From positions 338,184-402,183 of the forward strand of contig CANLOY010000005.1 in NCBI GenBank assembly GCA_947493005.1: DNA of 64,000 nt, read 5' to 3'. Position 1 is the stretch's first letter. Every line of letters starts with the position of its first letter. The stretch is from an uncultured Roseivirga sp. Its GTDB lineage: Bacteria; Bacteroidota; Bacteroidia; Cytophagales; Cyclobacteriaceae. The notes under the pieces are model-generated. The model was given only the letters and a program-made list of their open reading frames with translations, made no database searches and was not told the origin of the DNA. Of the stretch, positions 8,849 to 18,803 are shown one piece after another. Made by a program: the position numbers and the translations under genes.

Positions 8849-8869
8849 AAGGGGCTTTAAGCCCCTTTT
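8849..8869 (+). terminator. Rho-independent terminator after the WVxGxW gene
   Basis: A 7-bp GC-rich stem (AAGGGGC with GCCCCTT) around a 5-nt loop is followed by a short T-run, starting 9 nt after the stop. Confidence 0.8.
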
Positions 8870-8913
8870 GTATACCCAATTATTTATAAATCCTTTAGAG
8901 CTTGATAAAGCAG

Positions 8914-9288
8914 CTATGACAAAGCAGCATCTTTTATCATACTAAATGAAATAGACATGTGCGATGCGTCATAAATAGCTTCACCATTCTTAATTAAAAT
9001 CACCTGAGGAGACTCATGGTAAATCCTGAAAGTTTCAGCTACAGCATTTGAAAGTGATCGGAGAGCTATTAAATCCAAAAAGTAAGGCTTTATAGGGTTC
9101 CCGTCCTTACTCCATGATCTTTCCAGTCTTTCCAGTACCATTCCTGAAATACTACACCGTGTACTATGCTTATAAATTAGTATCGGTTGCTCTTTGCTTT
9201 CAACTATTAGTTCTTTTAACTGTTCTTCGCTTTTCAGTATGTTCCAATCAATACCTTCTGCTAGCTTTTTGCTTTTGCTCCAAAACAT
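8914..9288 (-). CDS. ytxJ: Bacilliredoxin-like monothiol protein, YtxJ family
   Basis: This 124-residue thioredoxin-fold protein has one active-site Cys in KHSTRCSISGM, which is the YtxJ signature. It then has YFLDLIALRSLSNAVAE, then HESPQVILIKNGEAIYDASH, which contains the cis-Pro loop. YtxJ proteins are thought to remove bacillithiol from mixed disulfides. The presence of bshC in the same window (18.8 kb) supports bacillithiol use by this organism. The gene starts 4 nt after the stop of the E1 gene and is probably co-transcribed with it. Confidence 0.87.
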   Translation of the reverse strand: MFWSKSKKLAEGIDWNILKSEEQLKELIVESKEQPILIYKHSTRCSISGMVLERLERSWSKDGNPIKPYFLDLIALRSLSNAVAETFRIYHESPQVILIKNGEAIYDASHMSISFSMIKDAALS

Positions 9289-9291
9289 GTT

Positions 9292-11271
9292 TTAGTATTC
9301 AATTAACCTTTTCAGTTTCTCAACAAGTCTTTTCTGAGGTAAAAAGTTCTCTTCCAAAGGCTTGCTAAAAGGAACCGGGGTGTCAAGGCTGGCTTCACGA
9401 ACCACAGGAGCATCCAAATGTTCAAAGCAATGTTCGCTTATCCAAGCTGCAATTTCAGCTCCTATGCCCCCAATCAAAGTATCTTCGTGCAACACAAGTA
9501 CCTTGTTTGTTTTCTTAACAGACTGTTCTACCGATTCTTTATCCCAAGGTAACAAGGTGCGCAAATCTACAATGTCGGCTGAAATGCCTTCTAGTGAAGA
9601 TATTGCCTCTAAAGCCCAATGAACTCCCATACCATAAGTAACGATTGTCAAATCTTCTCCGGAACTGGCTAAAGCGGCTTTTCCAATCGGAATGGTATAA
9701 TAGTCGTCAGGAATTTCCTGGCTGTGTGAGCGGTAAAGTGCTTTGTGCTCAAAAAACAGATAAGGGTTAGGTTCTTCAATGGCGGCACTCAGCATACCTT
9801 TAGCATCATGTGCATTGGATGGGTAAACGATCTTTAAGCCTGGTGTATGGAAAAACCAAGCTTCGTTTGATTGAGAATGGAATGGCCCTGCTCCAACACC
9901 AGCACCGGTTGGCATCCTAACTACAACATCTGCATTTTGACCCCAACGGTAATGAATTTTGGCAAGGTTATTAACAATCTGATTAAATCCACAGGTAACG
10001 AAGTCACCAAATTGCATTTCAACAACGGCTTTGTATCCATTAATACATAGACCAAGTCCTGTTCCAATTATAGCAGATTCGCACAGTGGGGTGTTTCTTA
10101 CTCTATCTTTACCGAATAGATCGATAAACCCCTCTGTTACTTTAAAGACACCTCCATAATCAGCAATGTCCTGTCCCATAATCACCAGGTTAGGGTGTTT
10201 TTCCATACTTTGTTTAAGGCCATCCGATATGGCATCTACAAAGCGTTTATCTGAATTGGCTTCACTTACAGGTGAGTGCACTACCTGGTCGAAAGGAGAG
10301 AAGGTATTGTCTATCTCAGTGCTTGTATTTGCTTCTGGTAAGTTTTCGGCATAAGCAGTTTTCAAACCTTCTTCGATATCTTTTTTAATTGTTTTCCTAA
10401 TTTCTGTGATAGACTCTTCGTTGAGTATTCCTTGTTTAATCAGGTATTGTTCATAATTGTCGACTGGGTCTTTCTTTGCCCAATGTTCCATGAGTTTTTT
10501 AGGAACATATTTAGTGCCGCTGGCTTCTTCATGTCCTCTCATTCGAAATGTCATAGCTTCCAGAATGACAGGTTTAGGGTCTTGCCTTATTTCATTGGCT
10601 AATTCTTTTATTGTTCTATGTACCTCTAACAGGTTATTGCCATCGACTTGAACGGCTTTTATGCCATATGCAGGACCTTTATCAATAAAATGCTTGAATC
10701 TGAATTGTTCTTCGCTTGGAGTAGAAAGGCCATAACCATTATTCTCTATTACAAAGATTACTGGAAGATCCCAGACAGCAGCTACATTGAGCGCTTCGTG
10801 AAAGTCTCCTTCTGAGCTAGCTCCATCTCCGGTAAAAACCAAAGTGGCTTTCTTTTCTTCCTTTAATTTATTTGCGAGCGCAATACCATCAGCCAGCGCC
10901 ATTTGAGGGCCTAAATGAGATATCATACCCACTATATGATGCTCTTTCGTTCCGAAATGAAATGAACGATCTCTACCCTTTGTGAAACCACTCATTTTAC
11001 CCTGAAATTGAGCAAAAAGCCTACTATAAGGAATATTTCTTCCTGTGAATACACCAAGGTTTCTGTGCATTGGCAGAATGAATTCATCTTGGTCAATGGC
11101 ACTGACGGCACCAACTGAAACGGCTTCTTGGCCTATTCCTGAAAACCACTTGCTAATTTTTCCTTGCCTCAATAAAATCAGCATTTTTTCCTCTATCATT
11201 CGAGGTCGGAGTATCTGTTCGTAGAGGTGGAGAAGTTCCTTTTCTGAGTAACCTGTTTTTTTGAATCTCAT
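9292..11271 (-). CDS. Fused alpha/beta E1 component of a 2-oxoacid dehydrogenase (branched-chain type)
   Basis: This thiamine-diphosphate enzyme decarboxylates 2-oxoacids and passes the acyl group to an E2 lipoyl protein. The 659 residues join what are two genes in many bacteria. The alpha half (about 1-310) carries the ThDP motif GDG (148-150) to NN (177-178), in VFTGDGASSEGDFHEA and IENNGY. The beta half (about 335-659) has GQDIADYGGVFKVTEGF and the FHTPGLKIVYPSNAHDAKG segment. The fusion is common in Bacteroidota. Branched-chain 2-oxoacid specificity is most likely from the family pattern but is not proved. No E2 or E3 gene is nearby; ytxJ follows by 3 nt. Confidence 0.9.
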   Translation of the reverse strand: MRFKKTGYSEKELLHLYEQILRPRMIEEKMLILLRQGKISKWFSGIGQEAVSVGAVSAIDQDEFILPMHRNLGVFTGRNIPYSRLFAQFQGKMSGFTKGRDRSFHFGTKEHHIVGMISHLGPQMALADGIALANKLKEEKKATLVFTGDGASSEGDFHEALNVAAVWDLPVIFVIENNGYGLSTPSEEQFRFKHFIDKGPAYGIKAVQVDGNNLLEVHRTIKELANEIRQDPKPVILEAMTFRMRGHEEASGTKYVPKKLMEHWAKKDPVDNYEQYLIKQGILNEESITEIRKTIKKDIEEGLKTAYAENLPEANTSTEIDNTFSPFDQVVHSPVSEANSDKRFVDAISDGLKQSMEKHPNLVIMGQDIADYGGVFKVTEGFIDLFGKDRVRNTPLCESAIIGTGLGLCINGYKAVVEMQFGDFVTCGFNQIVNNLAKIHYRWGQNADVVVRMPTGAGVGAGPFHSQSNEAWFFHTPGLKIVYPSNAHDAKGMLSAAIEEPNPYLFFEHKALYRSHSQEIPDDYYTIPIGKAALASSGEDLTIVTYGMGVHWALEAISSLEGISADIVDLRTLLPWDKESVEQSVKKTNKVLVLHEDTLIGGIGAEIAAWISEHCFEHLDAPVVREASLDTPVPFSKPLEENFLPQKRLVEKLKRLIEY

Positions 11272-11359
11272 GGTTGGATATGTAGAGGGGCAAAATTAAA
11301 GTAATGCGGCTATTGCAAAAATTAAAGATCATATTTTTAATTTCGCTCACCTTCCTGTG

Positions 11360-12598
11360 ATGATAGCATTTGATAGTTTTGTTTTAGAGAATGGATTGAA
11401 AGTGTTGGTTCATGAAGACCATACTTCTCCTGTAGCTGTGGTCAACCTCCTTTATAAGGTGGGGGCCAGAGACGAGCAACCTGAAAAAACGGGTTTTGCT
11501 CACCTGTTCGAACACCTCATGTTCGGTGGATCTAAAAACATAGACTCTTTTGATGAGCCTTTGCAGTTTGTAGGCGGAGATAATAATGCTTTCACGTCCA
11601 ACGATATTACTAACTATTATATAACACTACCCTCGGCAAATATTGAGACAGCCTTTTGGCTGGAATCTGATCGGATGTTGAGTTTGTCTTTTGACCCTAA
11701 AGTGCTTGAAGTACAAAGATCTGTTGTGATAGAAGAATTTAAGCAAAGGTATCTCAATCAACCATATGGAGATGTATGGCTTAAACTAAGGCCATTAGCT
11801 TACAAAGATCACCCTTATAAATGGCCAACGATAGGTGAAAAAATAGCACATATTGAAGAGGCCACTATGGAAGATGTTAAAAGCTTCTTTTATAAGTATT
11901 ACCTCCCGAATAATGCTGTGTTGGTAGTTGCTGGAGATATAACTCTGGATCAGGTAAAAGAACTTTCTAACAAATGGTTTGGACCAATTCCGTCAGGTAA
12001 AGTAACAGAAAGAAAACTTCCAATAGAACCGGAGCAAGAAGAGTACAGGCTGCTGGAGGTGGAAGAAAACGTACCTGTTGATGCACTATATATGACTTTT
12101 CATATGTCGGGCAGAAAGGATGCTGAATATTATACTGAAGACCTTCTCAGTGATGTGCTGGGTAGAGGAAAATCGAGTAGACTTTATAAAAAGCTGGTTG
12201 AAGAAAATCAGGTGTTTAATTCTTTGAGCGCTTACGTAATGGGATCAATTGATCCAGGATTATTGGTTATTCAAGGTAAGTTGAATGACAGCTATGAACT
12301 TGAGGCTGCAGAGAAAATGGTCTGGTTAGTAATTGAAGAGTTTAAATCAAATGGCCTTAATGAGGCGGAGCTCCGAAAAGTAAAAAACAAAGCTGAGTCT
12401 ACTTTGGTTTTTTCTGAAATGGAGTTGTTAAACCGCGCTATGAATCTTGCTTATGCAGAAATGTTGGGCGATGCTAATTTGGTTAATGCTGAAGTTGAAA
12501 AAGTGAGGTCAGTTGATATTGAAGATATAATGAATGCGGCTAACAGAATACTTGTTAGAGAAAATGCTTCGGTCTTAAGGTATAAATCGAAAAAGTAG
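11360..12598 (+). CDS. M16-family zinc metallopeptidase (insulinase/processing-peptidase type)
   Basis: These 412 residues form a typical two-domain M16B peptidase. The inverted zinc motif HLFEH (residues 48-52) is intact in FAHLFEHLMFGGSKN, and the distal Glu is expected in the VIEEFKQRYLNQPYGD segment. The C-terminal M16 domain follows from about residue 170. There is no signal peptide, so it is probably cytoplasmic, unlike secreted relatives. A GTG at 11357 directly precedes the ATG chosen here. It heads a tight plus-strand run with ispF (4 nt later) and mnmD. The substrate is unknown. Confidence 0.92.
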   Translation: MIAFDSFVLENGLKVLVHEDHTSPVAVVNLLYKVGARDEQPEKTGFAHLFEHLMFGGSKNIDSFDEPLQFVGGDNNAFTSNDITNYYITLPSANIETAFWLESDRMLSLSFDPKVLEVQRSVVIEEFKQRYLNQPYGDVWLKLRPLAYKDHPYKWPTIGEKIAHIEEATMEDVKSFFYKYYLPNNAVLVVAGDITLDQVKELSNKWFGPIPSGKVTERKLPIEPEQEEYRLLEVEENVPVDALYMTFHMSGRKDAEYYTEDLLSDVLGRGKSSRLYKKLVEENQVFNSLSAYVMGSIDPGLLVIQGKLNDSYELEAAEKMVWLVIEEFKSNGLNEAELRKVKNKAESTLVFSEMELLNRAMNLAYAEMLGDANLVNAEVEKVRSVDIEDIMNAANRILVRENASVLRYKSKK

Positions 12599-12602
12599 TA
12601 GA

Positions 12603-13082
12603 ATGAAAATAAGAGTTGGCTTTGGGTATGATGTACATCAGTTGGCAGAAGGTGAGGAATTCTGGCTAGGAGGAATAGAAATACCCCATACGCATGGAGC
12701 AGTGGGGCACTCTGATGCTGATGTACTGATTCATGTAATTTGTGATGCGCTTTTGGGGGCTGCCAACATGAGGGATATAGGTTATCATTTCTCAGATCAG
12801 GATCCTAAGTTCAAGGGTATCGACAGCAAGATACTTTTGAAAGAAGTGATGGCGCTAATTCGCTCGAAAGGCTATGAAGTCGGAAATATTGATTCCACTA
12901 TCTGTCTTCAAGCACCAAAAGTAAACCCTCATATCCCAGCTATGAAATCATGCCTGAGTGAAGTAATGAGTATTGATGAGGAGGATATTTCAATAAAAGC
13001 AACTACAACCGAGAAACTTGGCTTTGTGGGTAAGAAAGAAGGAGTTGCTGCGTATGCCACAGTACTCATTCAGAAAGGATGA
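12603..13082 (+). CDS. ispF: 2-C-methyl-D-erythritol 2,4-cyclodiphosphate synthase
   Basis: This enzyme of the MEP pathway turns CDP-methylerythritol 2-phosphate into MEcPP with release of CMP. The 159 residues match the family. The metal-binding Asp10 and His12 are in GYDVHQL, and HSDADVLIHVICDALLGAA, DIGYHFSD and the C-terminal KATTTEKLGFVGKKEG are all present. It follows the M16 peptidase gene by 4 nt and overlaps mnmD by 4 nt (ATGA), so the three are likely one operon. Confidence 0.97.
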   Translation: MKIRVGFGYDVHQLAEGEEFWLGGIEIPHTHGAVGHSDADVLIHVICDALLGAANMRDIGYHFSDQDPKFKGIDSKILLKEVMALIRSKGYEVGNIDSTICLQAPKVNPHIPAMKSCLSEVMSIDEEDISIKATTTEKLGFVGKKEGVAAYATVLIQKG

Positions 13083-13753
13083 CATCTTTAAAAATTATAC
13101 AAACTGAAGATGGTTCACAGTCTCTTTATAATGCTGAACTCAACGAAACTTACCACTCTTTTCATGGTGCATTAACTGAATCTAAACATGTGTTCATTGA
13201 ACATGGGTTGAATTATTTACACCGACAAAGAAAGAAGCATATAAGGATATTAGAAGTAGGTTTTGGAACCGGGCTTAATGCACTTCTTACGCAAGTTGAG
13301 TCTTTAAAACAGGATTCTTCTAAAATTGAATATGTAACACTTGAGCCATTCCCCATTGATCAAAGTGTACTAGCAGAGTTGAAGTATGCTGAGCTAATAG
13401 ATGGAATTACACGAGATGATTTTATTGCATTACATAGCTTAGAATGGGAAAAAGAGCACACCATTAATCCCAGATTTAGTTTTTTGAAATGTCAGACTCA
13501 GTTACAGGGATTCCAATCCGAGAAAAAATTCGATCTTATCTATTATGATGCTTTTGCTCCAAGCAAACAATCAGAGATGTGGACTTTTGAGTTGTTAAAA
13601 CGTGTTGCCTCGTTAATGAATAGTTCAGGAGTATTGGTGACTTATTGTGCCAAAGGACAATTCAAAAGAGATCTTTCCCAATTGAATATGCAAGTAGAGA
13701 CTTTGCCTGGCCCCCCAGGTAAAAAAGAGATGGTGAGAGGAGTTTCTATATAG
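13079..13753 (+). CDS. mnmD: tRNA 5-methylaminomethyl-2-thiouridine methyltransferase MnmD
   Basis: MnmD is the stand-alone methyltransferase counterpart of the MnmC N-terminal half; it makes mnm5(s2)U34 in certain tRNAs. The 224-residue protein has the N-terminal ETYHSFHGALTESKHVFIE segment, SAM motif I (ILEVGFGTGLNALL), and the family motif DAFAPSKQSEMWT followed by the GVLVTYCAKGQFKRDL strand. There is no FAD oxidoreductase half, which separates it from MnmC. Translation is coupled to ispF by an ATGA overlap. Confidence 0.92.
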   Translation: MTSLKIIQTEDGSQSLYNAELNETYHSFHGALTESKHVFIEHGLNYLHRQRKKHIRILEVGFGTGLNALLTQVESLKQDSSKIEYVTLEPFPIDQSVLAELKYAELIDGITRDDFIALHSLEWEKEHTINPRFSFLKCQTQLQGFQSEKKFDLIYYDAFAPSKQSEMWTFELLKRVASLMNSSGVLVTYCAKGQFKRDLSQLNMQVETLPGPPGKKEMVRGVSI

Positions 13754-14031
13754 GTTAAAATTAACCTTCAATATTGCTGTTCCTTTTTGGATGGACGGTA
13801 GTTATATCTTAATCAAGGAGTGAAATAAAATTTATACCTGTTACCACAACGACAATTTAAGAGAGAAGTTTTATTAGTTGTGGTAGCTGATTTAGGACTT
13901 TGTTGGTTTGTTAACTTGTTGAAAACCAGTCATAAGTATTCTTAATTTTTTCTACGAGAGATTATTAATAAGGTTTCTTTTTTTAAGGGTCTTCAATATA
14001 AATTGTATATTTCGCTACTAACTAATTTAGG
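13754..14031. other. Intergenic region with a 9-bp inverted repeat and a promoter-like box
   Basis: No gene is seen in these 278 bases. TACCACAAC (13842-13850) and its complement GTTGTGGTA (13877-13885) form a perfect inverted repeat with a 26-nt spacer. TATATTTC (14006-14013), one base off the TAnnTTTG box, lies 18 nt before the next ATG and may be the promoter of the lipoprotein gene. Confidence 0.5.
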
Positions 14032-14442
14032 ATGAACGATCAATTGCTTAAAACGCTGAGACACTTCTTTTCAGCACTTGTTATTACTGTTTTGTTTGTA
14101 GGCTGTTCTGCCTCAAAAAATACTACTAATTATTCTACAAATTCCGATGGAGTCATTGAAGCTCATGCTTCAAATATTAATAAGGATGTAGTTAGATTAA
14201 AGGGTAAACTACTTTCCAGAGGTAAAAAGGTAGGAGATAGGTGGCAATATGATTTTAAAGTCTTAGAGGTTATCAATTATGGGGCAACTTTTGCCTCAGT
14301 TGAACCCAAAGTAGGAGAGGAAGTTTTGCTAGTCTCTCCAGGTCAGGTCAGATTCAAAAAGAACAACGAGGTCATATTAGATGCACTTACCCCAATTAAT
14401 CGTGATGGGGATAAGCTGACAATTAGCATGATTACCGAATAA
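14032..14442 (+). CDS. Small lipoprotein of unknown function
   Basis: These 136 residues begin with a lipoprotein signal peptide ending in LFVGC, with Cys25 as the lipidation site, followed by a Ser/Asn/Thr-rich linker. The mature part is a small beta-rich domain (VVRLKGKLLSRGKKVG, then WQYDFKVLEVINYGATFASVEPKVGEEVLLV) that looks like an OB-type or SH3-type fold. No family is recognised. The next gene, a T9SS cargo, begins 9 nt after the stop, so the two are probably co-expressed and may act together at the cell surface. Confidence 0.75.
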   Translation: MNDQLLKTLRHFFSALVITVLFVGCSASKNTTNYSTNSDGVIEAHASNINKDVVRLKGKLLSRGKKVGDRWQYDFKVLEVINYGATFASVEPKVGEEVLLVSPGQVRFKKNNEVILDALTPINRDGDKLTISMITE

Positions 14443-14451
14443 CACCATACT

Positions 14452-17400
14452 ATGAAAAGAAAAATATCAATTGCATCAATTTTATGTGTTTGTGTATTGG
14501 GTTACTTGTACTTCGAGAACACAAGCAATTTAGAGTCTCCATACCTTGTTTCTCAAGATTACAAAGCACCAAGCGTTGATAGCTATGAATTTGTTGAATC
14601 TGATGATAATGACTCTGAAACCGAAAACCCTATAGACAGACTTGAGTTTGAAATAGGTCAATTAGCAGACCCGACTACTGGTAAGATTCCAAGAGGAATA
14701 AGAGAAAGAGAAATTGCCTTTGCAGAAAGCTCATTGAATAGATCAGTTAATGTACAACCAAGTAGTGTTGCTGGTTCTGATGTTGGCTCTGCCGCAGCTG
14801 GAACTGCAGAAGCACAACCATTTAGAAATGTAGGGCCATTCAATGTTGGTGGACGAACCAGGGCAGTTGGTATAGATAAAGATGATGAAAACATTATTCT
14901 AGCAGGTGGCATAGCAGGTGGCGTATGGAAAACGACCAACCAGGGCACTTCATGGACCAGAACCACAGGTTTGCAACAGCATCCGGCTGTATCTGATATA
15001 GTTCAGGACAGAAGAACGGGAAAAACGGATGAATGGTATTACTCTACTGGCGAGCGAAGAGGTAATTCTGCCTCTGCTTCAGGTGCATTTTATCAGGGAA
15101 ATGGTATTTATAAATCTACAGATAATGGTGATAGCTGGTCTCTGATAGCAACCACTGCAGTAAATGGAACCTCTGGTACAGATGTAATTACCTCAGGTGA
15201 TGATTTCACCCTGATTGATGAATTGGCAATTGACTATTCCAATGCAAGTGGTACCGAAATTTATGCTGCTGGTTCTAGTCAGATTATAAAAAGTACCGAT
15301 GGTTTTGCCACTTTCAATGTGGTGCTTGGCGATCAAAATACTGGCGGTAATATGTGTGATGTTGTGATCACCTCTGCTGGTAAAGTATTCGCCACTATTG
15401 GCAATTCGAGTTTCAATGGAGGAAATGCAGAAGATGGTGTTTTTATGTCGGATGATGGTGAAAACTGGACAAATATTGATCCTCCTGGTTTAAACGGAAC
15501 CAACTCTAGATTGGAGTTGGGAATTGATCCATCAGATGAAAATTTAGTTTATTTAGCAGGTAATAGTCAGCTATTCGTATTTAATGATCTAAACGATACT
15601 TGGACAGATCTTTCGGCTAATATAGATGCCTCTTCTGATACGGGAGAAGGCCATGCAACTCAAGGAGGGTATGACCTTTATGTTGCAGTTCACCCATCAA
15701 ATGATCAGCTAATTTATCTTGGAGGTACAAATATTATAAGATCCTCAAATGGCTTTGGTACTTCTGCTACAAACAAACAAATAGGTGGATATCGAGAAGA
15801 TGGAAATTCAAATAGCTTTCCTCAGTATCCAAACCACCATCCTGATCAGCATGCTGGAGTGTTTTTTGACTCTGATCCTAATAAAATGCTAACAGCTAGT
15901 GATGGAGGAATTCACATGACTAATGACAATACTGTGGCTGGTAGTTCAACTTCTACTGTTTCTGTAGTGTGGCAATCATTGAATAATGGATATTTGACAA
16001 CTCAATTCTACCATGCTGACATCCATAACTATAATATTGGCGACCCTCAGGTAGTTGGTGGTATGCAGGATAATAGCACTTTTGCCAGGTTTACTGAGGG
16101 AGACCAGGATGCATGGCAAGATGTTTTCGGAGGAGATGGTTCGTTTGCTGCAATTACATATAATTCATTATATGCCTCATTACAAAGAGGTGTCTTGAGA
16201 CGATATCAATTGGATAATAGCAATCAATATCAAAACCAAGGAACAATTACTCCATCAAGTGACGATGATGATTTTCTGTTTATTAATCCTTATAACTACA
16301 ACCCGGTTAACCAAGATCAGTTATTTGTAGCCGGGAGGGGAAAGCTTTTCGTAGCTAACGACATTAGAACTAACCCAAGAGCTGGAGATTGGATAGAACT
16401 TTCTGGCCCCGCTACATTGGTAAATCAGTTTATATCTGCCATTACACCGTCAACTGATCCTGAAGGAGTTTTGTATTTCGGAACTAGAACAGGGGGACTC
16501 TATAAAATTGCTGATACAAAGAATATTGATGCCAATACAGAGATAATTACCTTGAATAGAGGCAACATGCCTAATGGAAACGTAGTTGGAATTGCTGTCG
16601 ATCCTAAGGATGCAGACAGAGTATTTGTAGCCTTCTCTAACTACAATATAGTGAGCATATGGATGTCTAGCGATGGAGGAGATAACTGGTCTTCAATTTC
16701 TGGTAATCTGGAGGAGAATGCGGATGGATCTGGAGCTGGTCCTTCTATTAGATCTATAGAAGTAATGCCTGATGGTAACGGTGGTTACTATTATTTTGCA
16801 GGCACGTCTGTTGGGCTCTTTATGACTACAGAGTTAAAAGGTGACCAAACGGTATGGGAACAGCAAGGAGTTAATACTATCGGAAATATTGTGGTTTCAA
16901 ACATCCGTGTAAGACCAGTAGAAGGTTTGGTAATGATCAGTACACATGGTAATGGAGTGTTTATTGGTGGATATGATGTAGGTGTTAATGCTCACATCAA
17001 CTATTCATTCCAAAATAATGGTACGCAAGTAGTAATGAGAGGCAATGTTTCTTTTGACACTAACAAACCACTTGGCTATCGCTGGTTAAAGAATGGGCAG
17101 ATTATTGACGGAGAAAACACGGATGAACTGACTGTTACAGATGGAGGTTCTTACCAACTACAATTATTTACCTCACAAGAAACGAGTGGTTTGTCTAATA
17201 CAGTCGTGTTAGGTCTTGATGGAACAGGGCCGGACGTATCCACAATAACTCGCTTGAATCCAACAGATGAGAATACAAGTAATACATCCGTACAATTCAG
17301 AGTTACGTTTTCAGAGACTGTTAAGAGTGTTGATGCTGCAGACTTTCAGACTACGGGCACTGCAAGTGGTGTGATTGGAGCTGTAACGGAAAGCACAGTA

Positions 17401-18171
17401 GGAACTGTATTTGATGTTACTGTAAATAGTATCGGGGGATCGGGTCAACTAGGTCTTGGAGTGGCTTCAGGAACTGACATTACTGATGAAGCAGATAATG
17501 CATTTAGCGGAACCATTCTATCTCAAGAGACTTACAACATCACGGATAACACTGCACCTGGTGCTGCAATCACCAGAGGTACACCTAATACAGAAGTTAC
17601 TAATCAGAATGAGGTAACATTTACTGTAACTTTTACAGAGGCAGTTAACAATGTTGATGCTAGTGACTTTGCCGTAGCAGCAGGTTCTGCGACATCTACT
17701 TTAGGTACTGTTACAGAAACATCACCTGGAGTTTACAGCGTGGTTGTAACAGATATCACAGAAGATGGAACTGTTGGTTTAGACTTTGTTGCCGGACAAG
17801 ATATTCAAGACAAAGCAGGTAATGCTTTCGATGGAACTACTTCTAGTGACGAGACTTATACAATACAGAACGTGGTTACGTCTATTGATGATCCACTGCT
17901 AAGAAATGTACAGAGTATAATTGTTGACGCTAATCCTTCGAACGGAGTGTTTAACCTTGCTTTCCCAAATAGTTTCATTGGTGATTTCGAAATGCAAGTT
18001 GTAGATCGTCAAGGAAAGAACATGGTTGTGAAGTCAATAGCGGGTTACAATAGTGGAGATCAGGTTGAGCTAGATTTAACAAATTCTCCTGATGGCCTTT
18101 ATATATTGAAAGCTTCTAATGGAGCAGTAAAGGCATCTATAAAGCTTCTCAAAGTCAGTGGCTCCAGATAA
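14452..18171 (+). CDS. T9SS-exported protein with Asp-box beta-propeller and Ig-like domains
   Basis: The 1239-residue protein starts with a signal peptide or anchor (about 1-22). Residues about 120-840 hold many Asp-box (BNR, sortilin-like) repeats such as GVWKTTNQGTSWTR, GIYKSTDNGDSWSL and WMSSDGGDNWSS, which point to one or two beta-propellers like those of Vps10/sialidase folds. A short Ig-like segment comes next (about 850-920). Two tandem Ig-like domains follow (about 925-1140), each with a VTFSE or VTFTEAV segment and a final ETYNI or ETYTI strand. The last 85 or so residues (ANPSNGVFNL to IKLLKVSG) form a type A sorting domain for T9SS export. No catalytic site was identified, so adhesion or glycan binding is as likely as enzyme activity. 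Confidence 0.88.
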   Translation: MKRKISIASILCVCVLGYLYFENTSNLESPYLVSQDYKAPSVDSYEFVESDDNDSETENPIDRLEFEIGQLADPTTGKIPRGIREREIAFAESSLNRSVNVQPSSVAGSDVGSAAAGTAEAQPFRNVGPFNVGGRTRAVGIDKDDENIILAGGIAGGVWKTTNQGTSWTRTTGLQQHPAVSDIVQDRRTGKTDEWYYSTGERRGNSASASGAFYQGNGIYKSTDNGDSWSLIATTAVNGTSGTDVITSGDDFTLIDELAIDYSNASGTEIYAAGSSQIIKSTDGFATFNVVLGDQNTGGNMCDVVITSAGKVFATIGNSSFNGGNAEDGVFMSDDGENWTNIDPPGLNGTNSRLELGIDPSDENLVYLAGNSQLFVFNDLNDTWTDLSANIDASSDTGEGHATQGGYDLYVAVHPSNDQLIYLGGTNIIRSSNGFGTSATNKQIGGYREDGNSNSFPQYPNHHPDQHAGVFFDSDPNKMLTASDGGIHMTNDNTVAGSSTSTVSVVWQSLNNGYLTTQFYHADIHNYNIGDPQVVGGMQDNSTFARFTEGDQDAWQDVFGGDGSFAAITYNSLYASLQRGVLRRYQLDNSNQYQNQGTITPSSDDDDFLFINPYNYNPVNQDQLFVAGRGKLFVANDIRTNPRAGDWIELSGPATLVNQFISAITPSTDPEGVLYFGTRTGGLYKIADTKNIDANTEIITLNRGNMPNGNVVGIAVDPKDADRVFVAFSNYNIVSIWMSSDGGDNWSSISGNLEENADGSGAGPSIRSIEVMPDGNGGYYYFAGTSVGLFMTTELKGDQTVWEQQGVNTIGNIVVSNIRVRPVEGLVMISTHGNGVFIGGYDVGVNAHINYSFQNNGTQVVMRGNVSFDTNKPLGYRWLKNGQIIDGENTDELTVTDGGSYQLQLFTSQETSGLSNTVVLGLDGTGPDVSTITRLNPTDENTSNTSVQFRVTFSETVKSVDAADFQTTGTASGVIGAVTESTVGTVFDVTVNSIGGSGQLGLGVASGTDITDEADNAFSGTILSQETYNITDNTAPGAAITRGTPNTEVTNQNEVTFTVTFTEAVNNVDASDFAVAAGSATSTLGTVTETSPGVYSVVVTDITEDGTVGLDFVAGQDIQDKAGNAFDGTTSSDETYTIQNVVTSIDDPLLRNVQSIIVDANPSNGVFNLAFPNSFIGDFEMQVVDRQGKNMVVKSIAGYNSGDQVELDLTNSPDGLYILKASNGAVKASIKLLKVSGSR

Positions 18172-18196
18172 AGAAAACTATTTGCTTTAAAGTTTA

Positions 18197-18233
18197 AAAC
18201 GTCATTCTCAGTTTATGGGAATGACGTTTTTTA
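18197..18233 (+). terminator. Bidirectional terminator between the T9SS cargo and folate cyclo-ligase genes
   Basis: A perfect 12-bp stem (AAAACGTCATTC with its complement, 18197-18208 and 18219-18230) is followed by T's on the plus strand and preceded by A's. It separates two convergent genes and touches the stop of the minus-strand gene. Confidence 0.85.
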
Positions 18234-18803
18234 TTTGAGTTTATCAATACCGAGGTGCGAAATGCAATAATCAATTTTCACATCGTAAGCGTTAGTATAA
18301 TCTATGTTGTCGAGAGGAGGGGTAATAGCCACTCCTACTTTTAAACAGTCTTCACGTGTTTCACTCAAAAACCTGTCATACAAACCCGCTCCATAGCCTA
18401 TTCTGTTTCCCAACGTGTCAAAACTAATCAGTGGAACAAATACTATATCGAAAAGAGAAGGGCTTGCCTTAACTCCACTACTGGGTTCTGGAATGCCAAA
18501 TTTGCTAACCACAATGTGATCTTCGTTATCAGTTTTGTAATGTATTAACTGTTTCCGTTTAAAGTGTGTTTTTGAGAGGTATACATTCTTTTTAGCATGA
18601 AGTAAGTATCTGAAGATAGGCCATGTATCTGGTTCAACATGTCTCTGGATTGATAAGAATATATGAAAGTGATAGGCCGCTTTATTTTCTTGAATGAACT
18701 GAGTCACATGCTGAAACAATAAGTCGTTACGCTTTTGAAACTCTACTGAACTAAGTGTTTTCCTTTTTTCAAGAAATAGGGCTCTCAGGACTTCTTTATT
18801 CAT
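18231..18803 (-). CDS. 5-formyltetrahydrofolate cyclo-ligase
   Basis: This enzyme converts 5-formyl-THF to 5,10-methenyl-THF using ATP. With the ATG at 18803 the protein has 190 residues, normal for the family; a TTG three codons upstream is less likely. Seen: the N-terminal basic segment LEKRKTLSS, FLSIQRHVEPDT, the FGIPEP motif, and the ATP-binding GNRIGYGAGLYDRFL near the C-terminus. It overlaps the bshC stop by 8 nt, so the two are translationally coupled. Confidence 0.94.
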   Translation of the reverse strand: MNKEVLRALFLEKRKTLSSVEFQKRNDLLFQHVTQFIQENKAAYHFHIFLSIQRHVEPDTWPIFRYLLHAKKNVYLSKTHFKRKQLIHYKTDNEDHIVVSKFGIPEPSSGVKASPSLFDIVFVPLISFDTLGNRIGYGAGLYDRFLSETREDCLKVGVAITPPLDNIDYTNAYDVKIDYCISHLGIDKLK